Shown here: positions 25,858 to 33,986 of the stretch, in pieces
Position numbering within the stretch: the stretch's first letter is position 1
Layout of the letters: every line of letters starts with the position of its first letter
Source of the DNA: Formosa agariphila KMM 3901
GTDB lineage: Bacteria; Bacteroidota; Bacteroidia; Flavobacteriales; Flavobacteriaceae
DNA length: 64,000 nucleotides
Assembly (NCBI RefSeq): GCF_000723205.1
Contig: NZ_HG315671.1
Location: 1,523,351 to 1,587,350, forward strand
Direction: 5' to 3'
Notes under the pieces: generated by a model
Databases searched by the model: none
What the model saw: the letters and a program-made list of their open reading frames with translations, nothing else
What the model was told of the DNA's origin: nothing
Made by a program: the position numbers and the translations under genes

Positions 25858-28800
25858 ATGCAAAATAAACTTGCCAAAATTCTTTTTTCTACCCGGTTAA
25901 CATCAATCTTATTTATCGTTTTTGCTGCAGCTATGGCTATCGGTACGTTTATGGATGCGGGACAAGACACATCTCCAACACCATACTCAAGAAATTTAAT
26001 CTATAATACCTGGTGGTTTGAAGCCATTATGGTAGTTTTTGTGATTAATTTTATTGGAAACATTAAACGTTACAGATTATATAAAAAAGAGAAATGGGCA
26101 TCTTTAGTACTTCACTTATCTTTTATACTTATTTTATTAGGTGCATTTATAACTAGATATATAGGTTTTGAAGGTATGATGGCCATTCGTGAAGGCGCTA
26201 CAGAAAATACGTTTCTATCTCAGAAAACATATATTACAGCTTTTATAGATGGTGATTATATGATTGACGGTGTACCACAGCGTTTGCCTTTAGAGCGTGA
26301 AGTAGATTTTTCACCACGTTTAGAAAATGAGTTTAGTATACACACAGCATACGACCAGCAAGACATTAGTATTGAGTTGGAATCGTTTATTGGTGGTGCT
26401 GAAGAAGATATTATTCCAGATGAATCTGGAGAAGAATATTTAAAATTAGTTGAAGCAGGAAACGGTCAGCCACATAATCACTTTTTAAAAGCAGGAGAAG
26501 TTCAGAGCATTCATAGTCTGTTAATTTCTTTAAATAAACCTACAGAAGGTGCTATAAATATTACATCTAACGAAGATGGTATTTTTATTGATTCGCCATT
26601 CGAAGGTGAATATTTAACCATGGCCACTATGGCATCAGGAACTTTAGTAAAAGATAGTTTACAGCCGTTAGTATTGCGCTCGCGCTATATTATTGGAGAT
26701 ATGCAAATTGTTTTTCCTAAGCCTGTGGTTAAAGGTAAATTCGATATCGTTAAAAAAGCAGAATTTCTTAAAAATAGCGAAGATGGTGTTGTTTTAAAAG
26801 TAACCACTAATGGAGAAACAAAACGAGTTGGTTTATTAGGCGGGAAAGGTACTAATGGAGATTTTAAACAAATACAAGTAGGCGGATTAGATTTCGCATT
26901 TAAATATGGTTCTAAAGTAATGGAACTTCCATTTAGTGTAAAATTAAATGATTTTGAAGCCGAGCGTTACCCAGGAACAGAGAATAGTTATTCTGCATTT
27001 TCTAGCCAAGTTACCGTGATAGATGAAGAAGAAGGCGATTTTGATTATAAGATTTTTATGAACCACATTTTAGACCATCGTGGTTACCGTTTCTTTCAAT
27101 CGGGTTTTGATCCTGATGAAAAAGGAACTATTCTTTCTGTAAATCACGATTATTATGGAACATTATTTACCTACATCGGTTACTTCTTATTGTATTTCGG
27201 AATGTTAGCAACCCTTGTTGTAAAAGGTACACGTTTTGGAGATTTACGTAGAAAATTAGATAAAATTAAATCGAAGAAAGCAAAATTATTACCAGTTGTA
27301 TTATTGTGTTTTGCTCTTAACGGATTTGCGCAAGGACACTCAGAAAACGATGGACATGCTCATGGCCCTAAGCCTACCAAAGCTCAAATAGACTCTGTTT
27401 TAATTGCAAATAAAGTGCCGTTAGAGCATGCCGATAAATTCGGACATATGGTTATTCAGGATGTTGGAGGACGAATGATGCCTGTTAATACCTACGCATC
27501 AGAGTTGTTACGTAAGTTAACAAAGACCGATACATATGCAGGACTAGATGCAGATCAGGTGTTTTTATCTATGCACGAAAGTCCGTTGCTCTGGTACAAT
27601 GTACCTATTGTTTATTTAAAATATAAGAAAGCAGATTCTATTCGTTCTTTAATTGGTATTCCTAAAGATCAGAAATTTGCAACACTAGCCGATTTCTTTA
27701 CAGATCGTGGTGCTTATAAGTTAGGCCCATATTTAGAGGAAGCTTATAAGGCGCCAATTCCTAATGGTTTTCAAAAAGAATTTAAGGAAACTGATCAACG
27801 TGTAAATTTATTATATAATACTATTGAAGGGCGTTCATTACGTATTTTTCCGCTTCCAGACGATGAAAACAACAAATGGATATCTTCTATAGAATATAAA
27901 AATGGTGTAACTAAAGTTGAAGATACTCTATACGCAAACTTTATAAATAGTGGTTTTTCAGCTTATTTAATGACGCTAAATCAAGCCAAGAAAACTAACG
28001 ATTTTACCGATGCTAATAAGTTGTTAGAAGCATTTCATAAAACACAATTACAGTACGGTGGAAGTGTCATGCTATCTGATGAAAAAGTAAAAACTGAAAT
28101 ACTTTATAACCATTACGATATTTTTAAAAATCTTTTTAGTTGGTATTTGTACGCAGGCGCTTTAATGTTTATTGTTTTAATAGTTCAAATATTTAAGAGT
28201 AAAAGTAAAGCAATAGATGTAAGTGTAACTGTTTTTAAATGGGTTATTGTAGGCTTGTTTTTGTTACATACTTTAGGGTTAATTGCACGTTGGTATATTT
28301 CAGGACACGCACCTTGGAGTGATGCTTATGAATCGATGATTTATGTAGCCTGGGCGACCATGTTATTTGGATTACTTTTTGGAAGAAAAAGTGATTTAAC
28401 CATTGCTTCAACAGCATTAGTAACATCAATGATTTTAATGGTTGCACATTGGAATTGGATGGATCCTGCAATTGCAAACCTTCAGCCTGTATTAGATAGT
28501 TATTGGTTAATGATTCACGTTGCAATTATTGTGGGTAGTTATGGACCATTTACTATAGGGATGGTTTTAGGCTTAACGGTACTGTTCCTTATGATTTTTA
28601 CAAATAAAAACAATAAGCAGAGAATGCTTGTTAATATAGAAGAGTTAACTGTAATTAACGAAATGGCGCTAACTGTTGGTTTAGTTCTGTTAACTATAGG
28701 TAACTTTTTAGGAGGAATGTGGGCTAACGAAAGTTGGGGACGTTACTGGGGGTGGGACCCTAAAGAAACTTGGGCTTTAATTAGTATTATGGTGTATGCA

Positions 28801-29052
28801 TTTGTTATCCATATGCGTTTAGTGCCAGGTTTAAGAGGGCGTTTCGGCTTTAACTTAGCATCTGTTCTAGCATTTTCTAGTATTATGATGACTTATTTTG
28901 GTGTGAATTTCTACTTAGCTGGATTACACTCGTATGCTAGTGGAGATCAAATTGTAAGTGTAAAATTCATTCTTATCACCTTAGGAATTATAGCTGTTAT
29001 AGCAGGATTTGCTTATGCCAAATATGCTAAGTTTTATAAAAAAGGAAAATAA
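25858..29052 (+). CDS. Fused cytochrome c synthetase CcsBA (ResB-ResC)
   Basis: 1064 residues. The N-terminal half is ResB/CcsB-like: early membrane helices, a long periplasmic beta-rich part, and a fourth helix near residue 440. The C-terminal half is CcsA/ResC-like with many helices and the haem-handling WWD domain (WGRYWGWDPKETWAL, about residue 970). This is a natural fusion of the two System II parts, which export haem and attach it to apocytochromes c outside the inner membrane. Single-gene unit, converging on the DUF3307 gene with 4 bases between stops. Confidence 0.93.
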   Translation: MQNKLAKILFSTRLTSILFIVFAAAMAIGTFMDAGQDTSPTPYSRNLIYNTWWFEAIMVVFVINFIGNIKRYRLYKKEKWASLVLHLSFILILLGAFITRYIGFEGMMAIREGATENTFLSQKTYITAFIDGDYMIDGVPQRLPLEREVDFSPRLENEFSIHTAYDQQDISIELESFIGGAEEDIIPDESGEEYLKLVEAGNGQPHNHFLKAGEVQSIHSLLISLNKPTEGAINITSNEDGIFIDSPFEGEYLTMATMASGTLVKDSLQPLVLRSRYIIGDMQIVFPKPVVKGKFDIVKKAEFLKNSEDGVVLKVTTNGETKRVGLLGGKGTNGDFKQIQVGGLDFAFKYGSKVMELPFSVKLNDFEAERYPGTENSYSAFSSQVTVIDEEEGDFDYKIFMNHILDHRGYRFFQSGFDPDEKGTILSVNHDYYGTLFTYIGYFLLYFGMLATLVVKGTRFGDLRRKLDKIKSKKAKLLPVVLLCFALNGFAQGHSENDGHAHGPKPTKAQIDSVLIANKVPLEHADKFGHMVIQDVGGRMMPVNTYASELLRKLTKTDTYAGLDADQVFLSMHESPLLWYNVPIVYLKYKKADSIRSLIGIPKDQKFATLADFFTDRGAYKLGPYLEEAYKAPIPNGFQKEFKETDQRVNLLYNTIEGRSLRIFPLPDDENNKWISSIEYKNGVTKVEDTLYANFINSGFSAYLMTLNQAKKTNDFTDANKLLEAFHKTQLQYGGSVMLSDEKVKTEILYNHYDIFKNLFSWYLYAGALMFIVLIVQIFKSKSKAIDVSVTVFKWVIVGLFLLHTLGLIARWYISGHAPWSDAYESMIYVAWATMLFGLLFGRKSDLTIASTALVTSMILMVAHWNWMDPAIANLQPVLDSYWLMIHVAIIVGSYGPFTIGMVLGLTVLFLMIFTNKNNKQRMLVNIEELTVINEMALTVGLVLLTIGNFLGGMWANESWGRYWGWDPKETWALISIMVYAFVIHMRLVPGLRGRFGFNLASVLAFSSIMMTYFGVNFYLAGLHSYASGDQIVSVKFILITLGIIAVIAGFAYAKYAKFYKKGK

Positions 29053-29056
29053 AGAT

Positions 29057-29770
29057 TTATAGAAGCGGAAGTATGTAATTAAATAGTAATCCGCAACCAA
29101 TAGCTAGACCGAAACTTAGTAGGGTACCAATTAAAATGTATTCTGTTAACTTTCGGTCTTTTGCTTTAGATAAATCTCCAAACCTAAATACCGATTTTGC
29201 TGTAATTAAAAACCCAATACCGGCCCAATAATTTAAAACGATAAAAGTAAACACAAACAATCGCTCTAACATGCCTATGTAAGCACCTGCATCTTTAAGT
29301 GAAGCTTCATTGGTTTCCTCCAATTGCCATTTAGAAATTATAATTTTCATAATTATAGAAGAGACTACAGTAACAAAAATAATACAGCATATGGCGAGTA
29401 ATATTTTAGGATCGTATATGGTGTCTATAGTTATGGTAAATGGTTCGTAAATACGAACAACTATAGCTATTAAAGTAAGATGTGCCAATTGATCTAAGCA
29501 AAATAACCAACGCGAATTTACAACACCGTTTAGGTGTAGTTTTATGGCATCAATTATAAAATGCGATACAGTAAGAATTACAATGCCCCAGATGTATTTA
29601 AAGCTAAATTGAAGGACAAATAAAAGCGCTATAAAATGAATTGCTATATGTGCATATAGGTACTTCGATTTTATTTTGTGTTTTTCTTTATCTGCCACCC
29701 ATTTACTAGGTTGTAATAAAAAGTCACCAACTAAGTGGGCAAGAAGTAGTTTTATAAAAAGTACAATCAT
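29057..29770 (-). CDS. DUF3307 domain membrane protein
   Basis: 237 residues with six or seven hydrophobic helices. The N-terminus LAHLVGDFLLQPSKWVADKE and the helix-2 HIAIHF histidines are the DUF3307 signature. Function is unknown. It overlaps the end of the SatD-like gene by 4 bases (ATGA), so translation is coupled; pairs of DUF3307 with SatD-like proteins are a recurring arrangement as far as I know. Confidence 0.82.
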   Translation of the reverse strand: MIVLFIKLLLAHLVGDFLLQPSKWVADKEKHKIKSKYLYAHIAIHFIALLFVLQFSFKYIWGIVILTVSHFIIDAIKLHLNGVVNSRWLFCLDQLAHLTLIAIVVRIYEPFTITIDTIYDPKILLAICCIIFVTVVSSIIMKIIISKWQLEETNEASLKDAGAYIGMLERLFVFTFIVLNYWAGIGFLITAKSVFRFGDLSKAKDRKLTEYILIGTLLSFGLAIGCGLLFNYILPLL

Positions 29771-30363
29771 GGTTGAACGTTTTTAGTGTAATACTGAATC
29801 ATTTTTAATATTTCGTCGTAACCCGCACGTTTTAGTCCTTGGCTAATATTACCCTGAGTACTTTGTGTTAGTTCTGCCAATTCTATTTGGTTTGCTTCAG
29901 GTTTTGTAAGTGCTAGTTTTACTAAAGACGCTGTAGTTGGTGTCCATGTATTCATGGTTATTAAAGCCAATTCGAGCATGATGTTTATTGGAATATCAAA
30001 TTCTGTACGTCCAGATTTTACTGCTAAATTTGTTTTCTTTAATTGTTCAAAGCATTCGCCAGAATTAATAAAAGCACTCCCATTGGATTCGGTTATATGG
30101 TCTGCATCGTATGTTTTTTCTCCAATTCCAATGGCCAATCTAACATCTATAGTTTTAAATTGTTTTAAACTTGCTTTTATTAAAATTGCCGCTTTTAAAG
30201 CATCTTTAAGAGGAAGTTCTATTTGAAAACTATCACCTCTATATACTTCCCATTGTTTTGGAGTTTCTCCATAAAGAGCGAGTTGCGATTTTAATTCTGT
30301 TAACCAATCGTTAGCATCTTGTCCTCTAGAATTTATAATATCTCCTGTAATTATACTCGTCAT
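29767..30363 (-). CDS. SatD-like regulator
   Basis: 198 residues from the ATG at 30363 (an upstream in-frame TTG at 30384 lies inside the -7 box and is rejected). The N-terminus MTSIITGDIINSRG and the middle (WEVYRGDSFQIEL; DVRLAIGIGEK) match the SatD family, named from the acid-tolerance sat locus of Streptococcus mutans. The C-terminal 60 residues (LAELTQSTQGNISQGLKRAGY) look like a winged helix-turn-helix, so a DNA-binding role is likely. Its promoter region carries three palindromes at 30415-30490, good candidates for its own sites. Confidence 0.75.
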   Translation of the reverse strand: MTSIITGDIINSRGQDANDWLTELKSQLALYGETPKQWEVYRGDSFQIELPLKDALKAAILIKASLKQFKTIDVRLAIGIGEKTYDADHITESNGSAFINSGECFEQLKKTNLAVKSGRTEFDIPINIMLELALITMNTWTPTTASLVKLALTKPEANQIELAELTQSTQGNISQGLKRAGYDEILKMIQYYTKNVQP

Positions 30364-30381
30364 TCGTAAATAGCTTTGTTT

Positions 30382-30412
30382 CAAATATATTCGATTTCAT
30401 ATGGAATTCAAA
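30382..30412 (-). promoter_or_regulatory. Promoter of the satD-like/DUF3307 operon
   Basis: On the minus strand a perfect TTTG, 19-nt spacer and TATATTTG. Its -33 element ends 2 bases from the first palindrome of the 30415-30490 array. Confidence 0.8.
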
Positions 30413-30414
30413 AT

Positions 30415-30490
30415 TATTAGCTAAAAAACTAATAATATAAATTATAAGCTTAAAAGCTAATATTTTAGTTTATTAGTTTTAAGTCTAATA
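30415..30490. repeat. Three regularly spaced 20-bp palindromes (operator array)
   Basis: Sites at 30415-30434, 30443-30462 and 30471-30490 share TATTAG-N8-CTAATA (the middle one has TATAAG in its left arm). Their starts are exactly 28 bases apart, with 8-base gaps. They lie between the divergent satD-like and mscL promoters. The form fits dimeric regulator binding sites; the nearby SatD-like protein is the best candidate regulator. Confidence 0.75.
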
Positions 30491-30507
30491 TTAAGAGAGT
30501 AATTCTT

Positions 30508-30538
30508 TTTGAGAAACTAGAGATTAAAAATATATTTG
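30508..30538 (+). promoter_or_regulatory. Promoter of mscL
   Basis: A perfect TTTG (30508-30511), 19-nt spacer, TATATTTG (30531-30538). A Shine-Dalgarno-like AGGAG follows at 30548-30552, only 2 bases before the ATG. Confidence 0.8.
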
Positions 30539-30554
30539 CTCAAAAAAAGGAGTT

Positions 30555-31001
30555 ATGAAATTAATACAAGAATTTAAAGAGTTTGCGATTAAAGGGAATA
30601 TGATCGATATGGCTGTTGGTATTATAATTGGAGCGTCGTTTAATAAAGTTATCGATGTTATGGTGAAACAAGTTTTTATGCCACCATTATCTTTACTATC
30701 AGAAGGGATTCATTTTCAAGATAAAGTTTGGGTGCTTAGAGATGCTATAAAGGATGCGAGCGGAACAGTAATAGTAGAAAAAGTTGTTATAGGTTATGGT
30801 GCGTTAATAGAGGCTTTAATAGATTTTTTAATTATTGGATTTACTGTATTTATCGTTGTAAAGTTTATGAACAGACTGCGTAACAAATCGCAAGATCCAA
30901 AAGATAAAACCGTTGTAACTCCAAAAGATATTCAATTGTTGTCTGGGATAACTGAATTGCTAGAAGAACAAAACACGTTATTAAAAACTAAATCGAAATA
31001 A
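30555..31001 (+). CDS. mscL: Large-conductance mechanosensitive channel MscL
   Basis: 148 residues. The first helix carries the family signature (KGNMIDMAVGIIIGASFNKVI), then MPPLSLL, a periplasmic loop, the second helix (LIEALIDFLIIGFTVFIVVKFMN) and a C-terminal cytoplasmic helix. It is a pentameric valve that opens on hypo-osmotic shock. It is divergent from the satD-like gene, shares the palindrome array with it, and is ended by the hairpin at 31006. Confidence 0.96.
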   Translation: MKLIQEFKEFAIKGNMIDMAVGIIIGASFNKVIDVMVKQVFMPPLSLLSEGIHFQDKVWVLRDAIKDASGTVIVEKVVIGYGALIEALIDFLIIGFTVFIVVKFMNRLRNKSQDPKDKTVVTPKDIQLLSGITELLEEQNTLLKTKSK

Positions 31002-31005
31002 TAAT

Positions 31006-31041
31006 AAAACCACCATAACAAAATCTGGTTATAGTGGTTTT
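31006..31041 (+). terminator. Intrinsic terminator after mscL
   Basis: Stem AAAACCAC-C-ATAAC with GTTAT-A-GTGGTTTT (one C-A mismatch) and an 8-nt loop ending in T. It lies 4 bases past the stop. Confidence 0.75.
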
Positions 31042-31145
31042 CCAAAAGGAATTAATAGCATTTTTATATGGTAAATCTTCAGCTTCAGAGCTAAAAGATA
31101 TCATAGTTGAATTGTATATTCAAATGTAGCTTTAACTTTTAAAAT

Positions 31146-31173
31146 AAAAAATACCCTAAATTGGGTATTTTTT
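31146..31173. terminator. Second, symmetric terminator between mscL and the peroxidase gene
   Basis: A perfect 11-bp stem AAAAAATACCC / GGGTATTTTTT with a 6-nt loop and T tracts on both strands. Very similar in core to the hairpin at 3469-3497. Confidence 0.75.
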
Positions 31174-31232
31174 GCTTTATATGGTAATCTAAGATTAATA
31201 GTTAGGACTGAATTATTTTATACCTTTATGTC

Positions 31233-31838
31233 ATGAAAAATACATTAATAATAGTGCTAGCAATTATAATGTGTAGTTGTAAGCAAAACTCAAAAGAAAC
31301 GTCAGTTTTAGCAAGTAACAATAATAAGGTCACTGTAGAAGAAAATAATGTTATGGAGAAAGAAACTATTTATCAATTTAAAGTAAACGATTTATATGGT
31401 AATCCTTTCGATTTTTCAAGCTTAAAAGGGCATAAAATCATGATTGTTAATACAGCGAGTAAATGCGGTTTAACACCTCAATACGAACAATTAGAGGAGA
31501 TTTATAAAACCTATAAAGACGATAGTTTTGTAATTATTGGCTTCCCTGCTAATAATTTTAAAGGACAGGAACCTGGTACTAACACAGAGATTGCTGCATT
31601 TTGCGAAGCAAATTATGGCGTGTCTTTTCCAATGATGAGTAAAATTTCTGTAAAAGGAGATGATATGGATGCTGTTTACAAATTCTTAACTCAAAAAAAT
31701 AAAAACGGATTTGAAGATTCTGAAGTAGAATGGAATTTTCAGAAATATTTAATAGATGAAAACGGGTATGTTGTTCGTGTAGTTTCACCTAAAACATTAC
31801 CGACAGACGAATCAATAATTTCTTGGATAAAAAACTAA
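31233..31838 (+). CDS. Glutathione peroxidase-family protein with lipoprotein signal
   Basis: 201 residues. The N-terminus LIIVLAIIMCSCKQN has a lipobox (CSC), so it is likely lipid-anchored outside the inner membrane. The catalytic set is visible: Cys in NTASKCGLTPQ (Cys replaces selenocysteine), the Gln in FPANNFKGQEPG, and the Trp-Asn of EVEWNFQKYL. Bacterial Cys-type members mostly use thioredoxin-like reductants. It is 4 bases ahead of a PLP sulfur enzyme gene and upstream of bshB1, a thiol-themed cluster. Confidence 0.9.
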   Translation: MKNTLIIVLAIIMCSCKQNSKETSVLASNNNKVTVEENNVMEKETIYQFKVNDLYGNPFDFSSLKGHKIMIVNTASKCGLTPQYEQLEEIYKTYKDDSFVIIGFPANNFKGQEPGTNTEIAAFCEANYGVSFPMMSKISVKGDDMDAVYKFLTQKNKNGFEDSEVEWNFQKYLIDENGYVVRVVSPKTLPTDESIISWIKN

Positions 31839-31842
31839 TGTC

Positions 31843-33012
31843 ATGACTAAAAAACTAGGATTACAAACAATATGCACCCATGTTGGGGAAGTTAAAGACG
31901 AACAGTTTAAAGGTGCTGTATCTCCAATTTATATATCTACATCGTATCAGTTCGAAGATGTAGATGTAAAACGGTACCCGCGTTATTTTAATACGCCAAA
32001 TCAAGAAATGTTATCTAAAAAAATAGCAGCTTTAGAACATGCCGAAGCTGGAATGATTTTTGGTTCAGGGATGGCAGCTATTAGTACAACTTTGCTAGCT
32101 TTCTTGAAAACAGGCGACCACATTATTGTGCAAAACACATTGTATGGTGGAACAAGTAACTTTATTCGTGAAGAATTTCCTAAATATGGTATCGAATTTA
32201 GTTTTACAGACGGTTACGAAGTCTCAGATTTTGAAGCAGCTATACAAGACAATACAAAGGTAATCTATATTGAAACGCCTTCAAATCCATTATTAACTAT
32301 TACCGATATAAAAGGAGTGGCCGCTTTAGCAAAAGATAAAGGATTATTATCTATTATAGACAATACATTTGCCAGTCCCGTAAACCAAAACCCAATAGAT
32401 TTTGGTATCGACATCGTATTGCATTCAGCAACTAAATATCTAGGTGGGCATAGCGATATTTTGGCCGGAGCTGTAGCATGTTCTAACGAGCACATGAACA
32501 TTATCTGGAATGTCGCCAAAAATTTAGGCGGTAGTTTAAGCGATTTTATGGTCTGGATGTTAGAGCGTAGTATTAAAACATTAGTCCTTCGTGTAAAAGC
32601 TCAGAATAGAAATGCGAAGAAATTGGCAAAGTATCTAAATACACATTCCGATATTAAAAACGTGTATTATCCAGGGTTAAAAAGTCATCCACAATACAAA
32701 CTAGCAAAATCTCAAATGAAAGGATTTGGTGGAATGTTGTCGTTCGAATTGAATGATGAATTAGATGCTACGGCATTTCAAAAAGAACTGAAATTAATAA
32801 AACCATCTATGAGTTTGGCTGGTGTAGAAAGTACGATGTTATCGCCTTACAAAACGTCTCATGGATTATTAAGTCAGGAAGAACGCGATAGTATTGGTGT
32901 TACAAATGGTTTGATACGTTTTTCAGTTGGAATAGAAACTAAAGACGATTTAATTCAAGATATAGAACAGGCTATTAAAGCAGTTAAAAAACAAGCTCAA
33001 GTAGAAGCTTAA
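31843..33012 (+). CDS. PLP-dependent trans-sulfuration enzyme (methionine gamma-lyase / cystathionine type)
   Basis: 389 residues of the Cys/Met metabolism PLP family. The cofactor lysine is Lys198 in HSATKYLGGHSDI; GSGMAAISTTLLAFLKTGDH and NTLYGGT are the phosphate-binding and Tyr regions, and SLAGVESTMLSPYKTSH is the C-terminal signature. Members release or transfer sulfur from cystathionine, methionine or O-acyl-homoserine, and sequence does not decide between them. It sits between a peroxidase gene and bshB1, which favours a role in cysteine or thiol supply. Confidence 0.88.
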   Translation: MTKKLGLQTICTHVGEVKDEQFKGAVSPIYISTSYQFEDVDVKRYPRYFNTPNQEMLSKKIAALEHAEAGMIFGSGMAAISTTLLAFLKTGDHIIVQNTLYGGTSNFIREEFPKYGIEFSFTDGYEVSDFEAAIQDNTKVIYIETPSNPLLTITDIKGVAALAKDKGLLSIIDNTFASPVNQNPIDFGIDIVLHSATKYLGGHSDILAGAVACSNEHMNIIWNVAKNLGGSLSDFMVWMLERSIKTLVLRVKAQNRNAKKLAKYLNTHSDIKNVYYPGLKSHPQYKLAKSQMKGFGGMLSFELNDELDATAFQKELKLIKPSMSLAGVESTMLSPYKTSHGLLSQEERDSIGVTNGLIRFSVGIETKDDLIQDIEQAIKAVKKQAQVEA

Positions 33013-33053
33013 TATATAAAGATAGCAGGTGTCTTTAAGCAAAATTTAAATAA

Positions 33054-33770
33054 ATGAAATTAGATATACTTGCAATAGGCGCACACCCAGACGATGTAGA
33101 ATTGGGATGCGGAGCAACCATTGCAAAAGAAATAGCCAACGGAAAAACGGTTGGGATAATAGATTTAACACGTGGTGAATTAGGAACACGAGGAACAGCA
33201 GAAACACGAAAAGCAGAAGCCAAAGCAGCAGCAGAGCTATTAGGTGTGTCGGTACGTGAAAACCTAGGTTTTGATGATGCCTTTTTTGTAAATGATAAAG
33301 CACATCAATTAGAGGTTATTAAAATGATACGTAAATATCAGCCAGAAATTGTGCTTTGTAACGCTATAGATGATAGGCATATCGACCATGGAAAAGGGAG
33401 TAAGCTAGTGAGCGATGCTTGTTTTTTAAGTGGATTAAAAAAGATAGAAACAGAACTAGGAGGAGAGGAGCAAGTACAATGGCGACCAAAGCATGTGTAC
33501 CATTATATACAATGGAAAACTATTGAACCAGATTTTGTTGTAGATGTTACAGGATATATAGAAATTAAAGAACAGGCAGTTTTAGCGTATAAAACACAGT
33601 TTTTTGATCCGAATAGTAAAGAACCACAAACTCCAATTTCGAGTAAGAATTTTACCGATAGTGTAAATTATCGCGCAAAAGATTTAGGACGTCTAATTGG
33701 AGTGGAATACGCAGAGGGCTTTACATCAGAGCGTTATGTGGCGGTCGAAAATTTATTTAAATTAAAATGA
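33054..33770 (+). CDS. bshB1: Bacillithiol biosynthesis deacetylase BshB1
   Basis: 238 residues of the LmbE/PIG-L fold. The zinc motif GAHPDDVELGCG lies at residues 8-19, followed by TRGELGTRGTAETRKAEA, the long conserved block of the BshB1 group, and DDRHIDHGKGSKL with the further His ligands. It removes the acetyl group from GlcNAc-malate in bacillithiol synthesis. It follows the sulfur enzyme by 41 bases. Note the distant, secreted paralogue of the same fold at 18013. Confidence 0.93.
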   Translation: MKLDILAIGAHPDDVELGCGATIAKEIANGKTVGIIDLTRGELGTRGTAETRKAEAKAAAELLGVSVRENLGFDDAFFVNDKAHQLEVIKMIRKYQPEIVLCNAIDDRHIDHGKGSKLVSDACFLSGLKKIETELGGEEQVQWRPKHVYHYIQWKTIEPDFVVDVTGYIEIKEQAVLAYKTQFFDPNSKEPQTPISSKNFTDSVNYRAKDLGRLIGVEYAEGFTSERYVAVENLFKLK

Positions 33771-33788
33771 AAATTTTTTTAAAAAACA

Positions 33789-33819
33789 TTTGGAATATCT
33801 ATAAAATCGCTTAAATTTG
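33789..33819 (+). promoter_or_regulatory. Promoter of tRNA-His
   Basis: A perfect TTTG (33789-33792), 19-nt spacer and TAAATTTG (33812-33819), with the tRNA starting about 29 bases further on. Confidence 0.8.
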
Positions 33820-33848
33820 CACACGCATTACAAAAATGCAGTTACATG

Positions 33849-33922
33849 GTGGTTGTAGCTCAGTTGGTTAGAGCATTGGTTTGTGGTACCAAGGGTCGCC
33901 GGTTCGAATCCGGTCTTCCACC
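33849..33922 (+). tRNA. tRNA-His (GTG)
   Basis: Cloverleaf: D stem GCTC/GAGC, anticodon stem TTGGT/ACCAA with loop TTGTGGT (anticodon GTG at 33883-33885), T arm GCCGG-TTCGAAT-CCGGT. The extra G(-1) of histidine tRNAs is at 33848, facing discriminator C at 33922; a full CCA is not encoded. The acceptor stem GTGGTTG/CTTCCAC has two adjacent T-T mismatches at pairs 5-68 and 6-67 (33853/33917 and 33854/33916), which is unusual. Confidence 0.93.
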
Positions 33923-33930
33923 CAAAAAGT

Positions 33931-33963
33931 AAAAGCCTTTCGATTTTTCGAAAGGCTTTTTTT
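33931..33963 (+). terminator. Intrinsic terminator after tRNA-His
   Basis: A perfect 12-bp stem AAAAGCCTTTCG / CGAAAGGCTTTT, ATTTTT loop and T run. It also faces the convergent phosphodiesterase gene, whose stop is 23 bases away. Confidence 0.9.
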
Positions 33964-33986
33964 GTGGATATAACTCTGCTGTCTTT

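Noticed and set aside
30364-30384. TTG-started extension of the SatD-like protein
   Set aside because: The TTG is part of the -7 box TATATTTG, so it cannot be in the mRNA; the ATG at 30363 begins the family sequence.
33046-33303. Leucine-rich minus-strand frame opposite bshB1
   Set aside because: It mirrors the codon pattern of bshB1 and has no family features; the plus-strand gene is certain.
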